Positions 1 through 5,900 of a DNA stretch of 6,787 bases are shown one piece after another. Origin of the DNA: Christensenella sp. UBA7707 (GTDB taxonomy: Bacteria > Bacillota > Clostridia > Christensenellales > CAG-138); contig DLFZ01000162.1 in the NCBI GenBank assembly GCA_002482435.1, positions 1-6,787 on the forward strand, read 5' to 3'. The position numbers were made by a program, and so were the translations under genes. Numbering within the stretch: position 1 is the first letter of the stretch; the number at the start of each line of letters is the position of its first letter. Below the pieces are notes generated by a model. The model was not told where the DNA came from. It saw only the letters and a program-made list of their open reading frames with translations, and made no database searches.

Positions 1-2
1 AA

Positions 3-193
3 ACGCTTGGAACGGACGCACCGTGGGAGCAAATCGAACTTTGCGCCGCTGCCGAATGTTTGCGCATGGAAGCAGCGCTTCGCGCAGTTGCCGTTGAAAA
101 AGAACCCAATCCGGCAAAAATCAACTGGAAATGTTGAATGGCGACGTGCTGAAAAACGCAAAACCGCTGCCGGCAAATGTGTTCGAGACATAG
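3..193 (+). pseudogene. 3' end of an unrecognised gene, apparently frameshifted
   Basis: The left edge cuts into a gene whose start is outside the window. The frame beginning at position 3 reads as an acidic, alanine- and leucine-rich helical segment (it includes WEQIELCAAAECLRMEAALR) and stops at 135-137 after KINWKC. The next frame over then carries a natural-looking tail, QLEMLNGDVLKNAKPLPANVFET, ending at TAG 191-193. The two join smoothly if one A is added to the A5 run at 116-120, giving ...PNPAKNQLEML.... I infer a one-base deletion: either a real mutation, a sequencing error in a homopolymer, or less likely programmed slippage. The alternative is an intact protein ending at 137 with the second frame open by chance. 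I do not recognise the family and assign no function. The tail ends 31 bases before the next start codon, so the gene may be cotranscribed with the DUF4256 gene. Confidence 0.45.
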
Positions 194-224
194 GTTAAAT
201 TACGTTTTAGCAAGGAGGCAGATT

Positions 225-767
225 ATGAAAAATGATGAACTTTTAAACATGTTGGAAACTCGTTTTTATGCGCATTCTGAGCGCCATAAAGGCGTTGAAT
301 GGGCCTATGTTCGCGCTAGGCTTGAGCAGAGACCGGATAAATTTCGTTCCCTTCTGGAGATGGAAAAAACCGGTGGCGAACCCGACGTGATCGGGCGTGA
401 CGACGCAACGGGCGAAATTTTATTTGCCGATTGCGCCCCTGAAACACCATTGGAACGCCGTAACACCTGCTACGACCACGCTGGCGAACAAAAGCGCAAA
501 AAGCAGGGCATTGAACCCACCGGCAACGCGCAGGGAATGGCCGACGACATGGGCATCGAACTGATGGACGAGGCGCAGTACAACGCATTGCAGCAGCTGG
601 GCGAATTCGATTTAAAAACTTCAAGTTGGATCAAAACGCCCGAGGAGATCCATCGGCTTGGTGGCGCATTGTTTGCCAACCGTCATTATGGGCGTGTGTT
701 CGTTTATTACAATACCACGCAGGCTTTTTACGGCGCGCGCGGCTTCCGCGGGCTTTTACGTGTGTAG
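225..767 (+). CDS. DUF4256 family protein
   Basis: This 180-residue protein matches from memory the DUF4256 family (PF14066), a conserved soluble protein of Bacillus and Clostridia with no assigned biochemical role. Family-like blocks run the full length: RHKGVEWAYVRARLE (about 20-34), LLEMEKTGGEPDVIG (43-57), the GEILFADCAPETPLERRNTCYD block (63-84), MADDMGIELMDEAQY (105-119), the FDLKTSSWIKTPEEIHRLGGALF block (128-150) and the closing YGARGFRGLLRV (169-180). The length fits a complete single-domain protein. No signal peptide or membrane segment is visible. The start is ATG 225 because AAGGAGG at 212-218 lies 6 bases upstream; an in-frame upstream start at 177 lacks this site and would overlap the preceding gene. 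No promoter was recognised just upstream, so it may be read from the gene to the left. The family call is firm; the function is unknown. Confidence 0.9.
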   Translation: MKNDELLNMLETRFYAHSERHKGVEWAYVRARLEQRPDKFRSLLEMEKTGGEPDVIGRDDATGEILFADCAPETPLERRNTCYDHAGEQKRKKQGIEPTGNAQGMADDMGIELMDEAQYNALQQLGEFDLKTSSWIKTPEEIHRLGGALFANRHYGRVFVYYNTTQAFYGARGFRGLLRV

Positions 768-832
768 GTTTTCTTGAAGTGTGTTAAAGCGCGCGACATT
801 TGCAGGATATAAATTCGAAGAGAGGATTTCAC

Positions 833-1762
833 ATGGAGAAAACACTTTTAGAGCCATGGATCAAACTGAAAAACAAACTCGATCAAAAAGACTGTGAAAT
901 GATTCGCGCGCTTCAAACGCAATGCTGCAGCCATGATCAAATTGCATTAAAGCTGGAACTTGATTATAAGCTTGCCGATGCTTTAAACAGCGCGGACGCA
1001 AGTCCGCTTCAAAACATCAACGAATTTATGTGCTTCGAAGGAGAGCGGCTGATTGGCTACATTGGGATATGCAGCTTCGGCGGTTCGCAAACGCCTTTTG
1101 AAGTAACCGGCATGGTGCATCCGGAATACCGCAGGTTGGGTGTTTTTTCGAAACTTCATGAACTTGTAATTGCGGAGTGTAAACGGAGGAACGCAACTGG
1201 CGTCCTTGTTTTGTGTGATAAAAAAGCTGCCGCCGGTCAGGAATTTATAAAAAAGATCGGCGCTTCCTACGAGCATTCGGAATTTGAAATGTACTTACGT
1301 AGCGATGCGGAAATTTCAGCGGATTCGTTGCAGGATATTACCTTTCAAAAGGCTACAAATGCGGATGCCCGCGAACTGGTCCGGCAAAACGCGATTTATT
1401 TTGGCAACCACGAAAAGCAAGACAACGAAGGCACGCCGTTTGAACCTACTCTTTTACCCGAGGAGGAGGAAAAACATGGTGTAACCATTTATTTCGCGGA
1501 AAAAGGTGAGCAAATTGTTGGAAAAGCCCATTTGCAGCAAACAAATGGGTTAGGCGGTATTTATGGGTTGGGCGTATTGCCTGAAAACCGAGGAAAGGGA
1601 TTAGGAAGGGCCATCCTTCTTAAATCCATCGAAAAACTGAGGGAGACCGGTGCAAATGAAATCATGCTTCAAGTGGCAACCGAAAACGCTGCGGCACTCA
1701 ATTTGTACAAATCCTGTGGCTTTGAGCAAACGTCGGCTATGGACTATTTTAAGCTAAAGTGA
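833..1762 (+). CDS. Two-domain GNAT-family N-acetyltransferase
   Basis: This 309-residue cytoplasmic protein has two tandem GNAT folds. The N-terminal one (about 20-155) has the central strand and acetyl-CoA loop VTGMVHPEYRRLGVFSKL (91-108). The C-terminal one (about 168-309) has GLGVLPENRGKGLGRAIL (245-262) and the late ENAAALNLYKSCGF block (284-297). The second loop keeps the consensus Q/R-x-x-G-x-G/A (R253 to G258). The first reads R-R-L-G-V-F, with F105 at the final G/A position, so its acetyl-CoA binding is less certain. GNAT enzymes move an acetyl group from acetyl-CoA to an amine; nothing in the sequence identifies the acceptor. The start is ATG 833, with AGAGGA at 821-826 six bases upstream; a TTG at 800 in the same frame lacks such a site. 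It lies 65 bp after the DUF4256 gene with no terminator seen between them, so cotranscription is possible. Confidence 0.9.
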   Translation: MEKTLLEPWIKLKNKLDQKDCEMIRALQTQCCSHDQIALKLELDYKLADALNSADASPLQNINEFMCFEGERLIGYIGICSFGGSQTPFEVTGMVHPEYRRLGVFSKLHELVIAECKRRNATGVLVLCDKKAAAGQEFIKKIGASYEHSEFEMYLRSDAEISADSLQDITFQKATNADARELVRQNAIYFGNHEKQDNEGTPFEPTLLPEEEEKHGVTIYFAEKGEQIVGKAHLQQTNGLGGIYGLGVLPENRGKGLGRAILLKSIEKLRETGANEIMLQVATENAAALNLYKSCGFEQTSAMDYFKLK

Positions 1763-1886
1763 GTTTTGCTGGGCGAATCTGTTTATACGGCAAAAAATAG
1801 TATGTCGCCTGATATTTACAAAGAAATGCAACATTCACGCCTTGCCAACGGAACCCTCGGCTTCTTTCTTTGTTTTTCCCTAAATA

Positions 1887-1915
1887 TTGACATGATTTTG
1901 TATCGTTTATAAAAT
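1887..1915 (+). promoter_or_regulatory. Sigma-A-type promoter for the HD-GYP gene
   Basis: A perfect -35 hexamer TTGACA (1887-1892) is followed after 17 bases by TAAAAT (1910-1915), a 5/6 match to the -10 consensus. Transcription would start near 1922, leaving a leader of about 60 bases before the start codon. An AT-rich inverted repeat, TATAA-AATAA-TTATA (1908-1922), overlaps the -10 and could be an operator or simply base composition. The rest of the gap from 1763 to 1886 shows no gene, RNA or convincing terminator. Confidence 0.8.
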
Positions 1916-1984
1916 AATTATATAGACCGTATGGGAGGTAGTTAAAAAAGAGCACAAAACGGTGCCAAAAACGGAGGGCTCGTG

Positions 1985-3091
1985 ATGACTGCACAGGATA
2001 ATGCCGTATACATTCACACCATGGAGCGGCTGCTGCCGATTGTACAGGAGCTCTCGGCATCCCGCGATTTGCCGACCGTTATGGACATCGTACGCCATTC
2101 CGTGCGCGATTTGATTGGCTCCGACGGCGCAACCTTTGTTTTGCGTGATGACGATTTTTGCTATTACGCCGAAGAAGATGCAATTACCCCGCTTTGGAAG
2201 GGCAACCGCTTCCCGATGACAGACTGTATCAGCGGATGGGTAATGCTTCATAGAACACCGGCGATTATTGAGGATATCTATACCGATTCGCGTATTCCTC
2301 TTGAAGTGTACAAAAAAACTTTTGTAAAAAGCCTCGCCATGGTGCCCATCAAAACAAACGAGCCGATCGGCGCGATCGGTTCTTACTGGGGGCAAATACA
2401 CAACACTACTTTCGAAGAGGTCAAGGTGTTGCAGGTGCTTGCCGATACGGCGGCAATCGCTATGGACAACATTCGCCATCAGGATATCATTGCCGTAAAA
2501 GCAAAACAGCTTGAGGCCGCCATCGACAGCACCATGTTTGCCGTAGCCAAAATGGTGGAGCAAAAAGACCTGTATACCTCAGGCCATCAGCGCCGTGTGG
2601 CGCACATCGCGCTTACAATTGCACGGGAACTCGGGTGGGATGAAAAACGCTGCGAAGCCGTTTTTCGTGCGGGTATCGTGCACGACATCGGTAAAATCGG
2701 CATTCCAAGCGAGCTTCTCGCAAAGCCCGCAAAACTGACGGCTTGTGAACTTGCACTTGTAAAAACGCACCCGGAAGCTGGGTATGAAATTCTCAAAGAA
2801 GTACCACTTCTTTTGCCCATGGCAAAAATCATTCTTCAGCATCACGAACGGCTGGATGGAAGCGGGTATCCATGCGGCCTTCAAGCACCCGATATTTTCC
2901 CCGAAGCGATGATCCTCGCTGTTGCGGATGTTTTTGAGTCGATGATATCGCATCGACCCTATCGGCCTGCTTTGGGCGTTGATGCCGCCATAAGCGAATT
3001 GACTGCAAACAAAGGCCTTTTGTATGATGAAAAAACCGTAGACGCGCTTGTACGGCTCGTTGATGAAAAGGGCTACCAACTGCCGTTGTAG
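1985..3091 (+). CDS. GAF-HD-GYP protein, predicted cyclic di-GMP phosphodiesterase
   Basis: A soluble 368-residue signalling protein predicted to hydrolyse cyclic di-GMP in the cytoplasm. Residues about 15-165 form a GAF sensor domain, with ISGWVMLHRTPAIIEDIY (82-99) and SLAMVPIKTNEPIGAIGSYW (116-135). A helical linker (about 165-185) joins it to the HD-GYP domain (about 180-368). Signature residues are present in order: H201 in SGHQRRVAHIA, the HD pair H233-D234 in VHDIGKIGIP, H262 in KTHPEAGYEIL, H286-H287 and D291 in HHERLDGSGYP with G294-Y295-P296, and HRPYRPAL (323-330). The set needed for the metal centre appears complete, which favours an active enzyme. No membrane segment or receiver domain is seen, so the input is probably a ligand or partner of the GAF domain. 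ATG 1985 lies 6 bases after GGAGGG (1973-1978); an adjacent GTG at 1982 is possible. It has its own promoter and lies directly upstream of a predicted cyclase. Confidence 0.93.
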   Translation: MTAQDNAVYIHTMERLLPIVQELSASRDLPTVMDIVRHSVRDLIGSDGATFVLRDDDFCYYAEEDAITPLWKGNRFPMTDCISGWVMLHRTPAIIEDIYTDSRIPLEVYKKTFVKSLAMVPIKTNEPIGAIGSYWGQIHNTTFEEVKVLQVLADTAAIAMDNIRHQDIIAVKAKQLEAAIDSTMFAVAKMVEQKDLYTSGHQRRVAHIALTIARELGWDEKRCEAVFRAGIVHDIGKIGIPSELLAKPAKLTACELALVKTHPEAGYEILKEVPLLLPMAKIILQHHERLDGSGYPCGLQAPDIFPEAMILAVADVFESMISHRPYRPALGVDAAISELTANKGLLYDEKTVDALVRLVDEKGYQLPL

Positions 3092-3131
3092 TGCGAAAGA
3101 TAGAAATCTTTTAAACCGTTCAATCTGCCGT

Positions 3132-3157
3132 TAAGAAATGCCCGTTGTTTTCGATAT
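3132..3157 (+). promoter_or_regulatory. Possible sigma-28/SigD-type promoter for the GGDEF gene
   Basis: TAAG (3132-3135), then 14 bases, then TTCGATAT (3150-3157) resembles the SigD/FliA pattern TAAA, about 15 bases, GCCGATAT. The -10 octamer matches in 6 of 8 positions with CGATAT intact; the -35 matches in 3 of 4. Transcription would start near 3164. No good sigma-A promoter was found in this gap. In Gram-positive motile bacteria this sigma factor drives flagellar and related genes, which would suit a c-di-GMP enzyme. The match is imperfect and could be chance. Confidence 0.28.
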
Positions 3158-3167
3158 ATGGAATGTA

Positions 3168-3201
3168 CCGATTTTGAAGTTAAGCGTACTCCTAAAATCG
3201 G
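3168..3201 (+). repeat. 8-bp perfect inverted repeat in the GGDEF leader
   Basis: CCGATTTT (3168-3175) and AAAATCGG (3194-3201) are exact reverse complements separated by 18 bases. The structure ends 13 bases before the purine-rich ribosome site (about 3215-3222) and 30 bases before the TTG start. It could be a two-half-site operator, with half-sites 26 bp apart centre to centre, or an RNA hairpin in the leader. There is no T-tract after it, so it is not an intrinsic terminator. It does not resemble the c-di-GMP-I or -II riboswitch consensus. Confidence 0.55.
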
Positions 3202-3231
3202 AAATGAATGGAATAGGGGCGGAAAACCGTT

Positions 3232-4242
3232 TTGAACCAAAGCATTTTAAGCAACGATAAGCTGCTGGAAATCATCGCCATGCAAACCGAGGTGGTCCAG
3301 CAGGGAATCGACCTTGGCGCTATCATGAACCTTGTAACTGCGCGGGCACAGCGCATTACAAACGCAAGCGGTGCTTCCGTAGAATTGATTGAAAAGAGCG
3401 AGCTTGTTTATAGCTCCGTAGCCGGCATCGCCGAGAAGTTTCTGGGGCTAAGGCTGGATGTTGGTAACAGCCTTTCGGGGCTTTGCATCAACGCGCGTAC
3501 GCCATTGATCAGCAACGACATTGAAATCGACGCGCGTGTCAACAAGAACGCGTGTCGCAAGATCGGCATAAAGTCCATGATTGTGATGCCTCTCATCTGT
3601 CGCGATGATGTGGTGGGGGTACTGAAGGTATTTTCTCCGGAAGTCAATCACTTTGATGAGAATACCGTTGAGGTACTTCGTCTTATTTCGGGGGCGATTG
3701 CGGCTGCAATGTCCAGCGCGATCAAAAACGGGGAGAGCGAGTTGTTTTATAAGGCTACCCATGATAGCCTTACTGGCATTCCGAACCGGTCGCTGTTTTA
3801 TGATAGGCTTCGCCAAAAGCTTTCTGAGGCTGCGCGGGAAAACGGTAGGTTCGGCGTTGTTTCCATGGATTTGGACGGCCTTAAGGAGATCAACGATACC
3901 TATGGGCATTATGCGGGCGATGCGGCAATCAAAGAAGTGGCGCTGCGCGCCGCCTCCGCTGTGCGAAAGGCGGATTTGGTTGCACGGCTTGGTGGCGATG
4001 AGTATGGCATTCTCGCTGCGACCGCGACGAGCCGCAGCGGCCTTCACACGCTGGAAAAGCGGGTGTATTCCGCGCTCGAAAAACCGTTTGAATTTCAAGG
4101 CCATTTGCTGCCTTTGAAGGTAAGCATCGGTTATGCGCTTTACAATGAGGATGGGGAGGAGCTTGAATCGCTTCTCGATAAGGCCGATCAAGCGATGTAT
4201 GAAGTGAAACGGGCGCACAAAGGCGCAAAAAACGTGCGGTAA
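3232..4242 (+). CDS. GAF-GGDEF protein, predicted diguanylate cyclase
   Basis: A soluble 336-residue protein predicted to make cyclic di-GMP from two GTP. A GAF domain spans about 25-165 (SLSGLCINARTPLISNDI at 80-97; KSMIVMPLICRDDVVGVLKV at 114-133). The GGDEF domain spans about 170-336: THDSLTGIPNRSLFYDRL (176-193), SMDLDGLKEINDTYGHYAGD (211-230) with the metal-binding aspartate D213, the signature GGDEY (254-258), and the closing LLDKADQAMYEVKRAHKGAK (314-333). RKAD at 245-248 sits exactly five residues before the signature, as in the inhibitory I-site RxxD, so product feedback is likely. The signature ends in Y rather than the usual F, a conservative change of unknown effect. The start is TTG 3232: an in-frame stop at 3214-3216 excludes a longer protein, and the next ATG (3280) lacks a ribosome site. 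The GGGGCGG stretch (3216-3222) upstream is only a fair Shine-Dalgarno. It lies 140 bp after the HD-GYP gene. Confidence 0.92.
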   Translation: MNQSILSNDKLLEIIAMQTEVVQQGIDLGAIMNLVTARAQRITNASGASVELIEKSELVYSSVAGIAEKFLGLRLDVGNSLSGLCINARTPLISNDIEIDARVNKNACRKIGIKSMIVMPLICRDDVVGVLKVFSPEVNHFDENTVEVLRLISGAIAAAMSSAIKNGESELFYKATHDSLTGIPNRSLFYDRLRQKLSEAARENGRFGVVSMDLDGLKEINDTYGHYAGDAAIKEVALRAASAVRKADLVARLGGDEYGILAATATSRSGLHTLEKRVYSALEKPFEFQGHLLPLKVSIGYALYNEDGEELESLLDKADQAMYEVKRAHKGAKNVR

Positions 4243-4317
4243 ACGGATACTTTACGTCTCTATGGGTGATGTATAGCCAATCTGCCGCTGGTAAAAATCT
4301 ATTCTTTTGAGGTGACA

Positions 4318-4992
4318 ATGAGAATCGTATGTATATCTGCCTCCAACACGGTTGCGAAGGGCGACAAAAGCGCTTCCGTTATGGTATGCGGCAAAATCAG
4401 CGAACTTATATTGCGCGAGAAGCCGGAAGCGACGGTCGAAAATTTGCCGTTGCAGGATTGTGCGCTTGTTCCATGTACGCTTTGCGGAGCGTGTTGCAAT
4501 ACCGGCCAATGCCCGTTTGACATGGCATTCAACCGGGTGCTTTCCGCAATTGAGCAGGCCGATGGTATTTTTTTTGTTGTACCGCATTATTCGCCGATTC
4601 CATCGAAGTTGATGATCCTTTTTGAAAAAATCAACGAAATCGCCTATGCGAACTGGCTGGTTCGCCCAGAATACCGCTGCGCGTTTCGTGGCACGCCCGT
4701 TGGGGTCGTAGGGCATGGCGGGATGGTTGGAAACGAAGAAAATCTTAAGTACTATCACGATCATTTGGTCACGCCCGTGGCGAATACGCTGCGGTCGCTG
4801 TCGTTTCAGGTGATTGGGGTAGGAGATGAATACAAAAACGGAGCGGTTTTTGGCCTGCGCGATGAAAATTGCCTGGTAAAAACCGAGCATTCTGTTTTTC
4901 CCGATATCGTTCAGGATTGGCCCGCTATCGTCAAGGGCATCGAACCATTGGTGCAAAACGTGCTCGCCGCCGTGGGCGCGGGAAAAGCATAG
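4318..4992 (+). CDS. Flavodoxin-fold iron-sulfur flavoprotein-like NAD(P)H:FMN reductase family protein
   Basis: This 224-residue protein looks like the NADPH-dependent FMN reductase/flavodoxin superfamily. It begins with a Rossmann-like strand and FMN-phosphate loop region (MRIVCISASNTVAKGDKSAS, 1-20). Next comes a cysteine cluster, CTLCGACCNTGQC (53-65), then a strand and FMN-contact stretch (ADGIFFVVPHYSPIPSKLM, 81-99) and a further strand, GTPVGVVGHGGMVG (125-138). C53, C56, C59 and C65 give CX2CX2CX5C, the spacing described for the 4Fe-4S cluster of archaeal iron-sulfur flavoprotein (Isf); C60 is an extra neighbour. I infer a cytoplasmic electron-transfer or reductase role with FMN and probably a cluster; the substrate is unknown. 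The start is ATG 4318, with GAGG (4309-4312) five bases upstream; GTG 4312 overlaps that site and is less likely. It lies 75 bp after the GGDEF gene and ends 51 bp before a strong terminator. It could be cotranscribed with the cyclase, since no terminator was seen between them. Confidence 0.82.
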   Translation: MRIVCISASNTVAKGDKSASVMVCGKISELILREKPEATVENLPLQDCALVPCTLCGACCNTGQCPFDMAFNRVLSAIEQADGIFFVVPHYSPIPSKLMILFEKINEIAYANWLVRPEYRCAFRGTPVGVVGHGGMVGNEENLKYYHDHLVTPVANTLRSLSFQVIGVGDEYKNGAVFGLRDENCLVKTEHSVFPDIVQDWPAIVKGIEPLVQNVLAAVGAGKA

Positions 4993-5043
4993 GCTTTGGC
5001 GTATTTTTACGCTGCCTGCCAATGACCCACACAATCTATTATA

Positions 5044-5068
5044 GGAGCCGATAGACGGCTCCTTTTTT
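5044..5068 (+). terminator. Intrinsic terminator after the flavoprotein gene
   Basis: GGAGCCG (5044-5050) and CGGCTCC (5056-5062) form a perfect 7-bp GC-rich stem around a 5-base loop (ATAGA), followed directly by six T (5063-5068). It lies 51 bp after the flavoprotein stop codon. It separates the upstream genes from the TetR-kinase unit, which has its own promoter. Confidence 0.94.
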
Positions 5069-5102
5069 ATTGCTAAAGATTTGCGAAATTTTAAAAACAA
5101 TA

Positions 5103-5130
5103 TTGTGTTTTTGATGCACGGTGCTATACT
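5103..5130 (+). promoter_or_regulatory. Extended -10 promoter for the TetR-FGGY unit
   Basis: TATACT (5125-5130) matches the -10 consensus in 5 of 6 positions. It is preceded by TG at 5122-5123 and one spacer base, making an extended -10. A moderate -35, TTGTGT (5103-5108), lies 16 bases upstream. Transcription should start near 5137, after the preceding terminator. The palindrome at 5141-5158 lies just downstream, where a bound repressor would block the polymerase. The leader to the start codon would be about 96 bases. Confidence 0.7.
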
Positions 5131-5140
5131 GTATTTAAGA

Positions 5141-5158
5141 CGTGAATGTAAATTCACG
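5141..5158 (+). promoter_or_regulatory. Palindromic operator, probable TetR binding site
   Basis: CGTGAAT (5141-5147) and ATTCACG (5152-5158) are perfect inverted repeats around GTAA. The size and symmetry suit a TetR-family dimer. The site starts 10 bases after the -10 hexamer and covers roughly +4 to +22 of the predicted transcript. This suggests that the regulator encoded next represses itself and the downstream kinase. The binding protein is inferred from position only. Confidence 0.68.
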
Positions 5159-5232
5159 ACAATCTCTCTTGAAAAATCATTTCTTTGTGAACCTCCTCTC
5201 CTACAACAAGCCCGACCGAAGGAAGGTGCTCC

Positions 5233-5886
5233 ATGTTCAAAAAACTCACCGACGAAGAAATCCAAATCATTTTGGAAGCCGGTATTGCGGAATTTGCCGA
5301 GAACGGGCCTGACAAAGCGAACATGCACACGATTGCTAAAAAATCCGGCGTCAGCGTGGGCGTACTGTACAAGTATTACGCAAGCAAAGATGATTTTTTT
5401 GAGGCGTGCTTAAGGTTGTGTCTGGCGGAGCTCAACCGCGTGATTGCCGAGGTGCTTGCTTGCGACGATAAAATACTTGTTCGTGCCGAAAAGCTGATTC
5501 GTGCGCTTCAAAAAAGCGCAAAGGAGCACAGCGGTTACCATGTTTTATACCATGAGATCACCGCGGGCAGCTGCAAAAAGTACGCCCGTGCTTTTGCAAA
5601 GGAGATCGAAAGCATTTCCTCGGGCGCTTATCGGGCATTTCTTATGCAAGCGCAGGCGGAAGGTGTGATTCGAAAAGATGCCGACCCACGGTTGTTTGCC
5701 TTTTTCTTTGACAACCTTTTGATGATGCTGCAATTTTCCTATTCCTGTGACTATTACAAGGAACGCTTTCAGATTTACTGTGACGACGGCGTGTTTTCAG
5801 ACGACGAAAGGGTGGTTGGGGAGCTTTTGAAGTTCCTTGAATCCGCCTTTACGGTGGAGCGCTCGCAAATCTCGCACCGGGGGTAA
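5233..5886 (+). CDS. TetR/AcrR-family transcriptional regulator
   Basis: A 217-residue DNA-binding protein. The N-terminal three-helix TetR domain is clear at about 8-55: a first helix, EEIQIILEAGIAEFAENG (8-25), then the helix-turn-helix with TIAKKSGVSVGVLYKYYASK (33-52) and the trailing DDFFEA. The remainder (about 60-217) is helical and should form the ligand-binding and dimer part, with aromatic and hydrophobic stretches such as FAFFFDNLLMMLQFSYSCDYY (155-175); this half is too variable to reveal the ligand. The length is normal. The start is ATG 5233, with AAGG (5223-5226) in a purine-rich ribosome site 6 bases upstream. A promoter and palindrome precede it, so autorepression is likely. 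The FGGY kinase starts 14 bases after its stop with no terminator between, so the kinase is its most probable target and a sugar or sugar derivative its most probable inducer. Confidence 0.93.
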   Translation: MFKKLTDEEIQIILEAGIAEFAENGPDKANMHTIAKKSGVSVGVLYKYYASKDDFFEACLRLCLAELNRVIAEVLACDDKILVRAEKLIRALQKSAKEHSGYHVLYHEITAGSCKKYARAFAKEIESISSGAYRAFLMQAQAEGVIRKDADPRLFAFFFDNLLMMLQFSYSCDYYKERFQIYCDDGVFSDDERVVGELLKFLESAFTVERSQISHRG

Positions 5887-5900
5887 AGGAGGAAAGCGGT

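Noticed and set aside
7..198. Open frame with many basic residues at the left edge
   Set aside because: It overlaps the two better-looking frames, is dominated by K, R, W and C scattered without pattern, and lacks a ribosome site.
784..813. Possible promoter TTAAAG-N18-TATAAA before the GNAT gene
   Set aside because: The -35 is poor and the predicted start would fall almost on the ribosome site. It is too weak to report as a feature.
1830..1877. GCC...GGC pairing followed by a T-rich run after the GNAT gene, considered as a terminator
   Set aside because: Only about three pairs are continuous at the base, with internal mismatches and a two-base loop. It is not a stable stem.
1907..2563. Minus-strand open frame opposite the GAF region of the HD-GYP gene
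   Set aside because: The composition is rich in H, R and C with no recognised motif, and it covers the opposite-strand promoter and a clear GAF domain.
3096..3111. Small hairpin AAAGAT-AGAA-ATCTTT after the HD-GYP stop codon
   Set aside because: The stem is AT-rich and no T-tract follows, so it does not qualify as an intrinsic terminator. It could be chance.
3116..3231. Four CCGTT pentamers between the HD-GYP and GGDEF genes
   Set aside because: They are irregularly spaced (starting at 3116, 3128, 3142 and 3227) and too short to stand out from background.
3092..3231. Cyclic di-GMP riboswitch in front of the GGDEF gene
   Set aside because: The conserved core of the GEMM-I class and the class II fold were looked for and not seen. 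The gap has only the simple inverted repeat reported above.
3448..4218. Minus-strand open frame of 256 codons opposite the GGDEF gene
   Set aside because: It lies entirely antisense to an unmistakable GAF-GGDEF coding region and shows no domain of its own.
5161..5201. Minus-strand GGAGAGGAGG followed by an 8-codon ORF (MIFQERLS), and the same CU-rich stretch as a possible anti-Shine-Dalgarno
   Set aside because: The peptide is too short to support and has no promoter evidence. Pairing of the CU-rich stretch with the TetR ribosome site is interrupted by mismatches.
4252..5328. Long open frame on the minus strand (358 codons) opposite the flavoprotein and TetR start
   Set aside because: It spans a strong + strand terminator, promoter and operator, lies opposite a well-recognised flavoprotein, and its translation shows no recognisable family or regular hydrophobic pattern. 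It is a shadow of the + strand coding.
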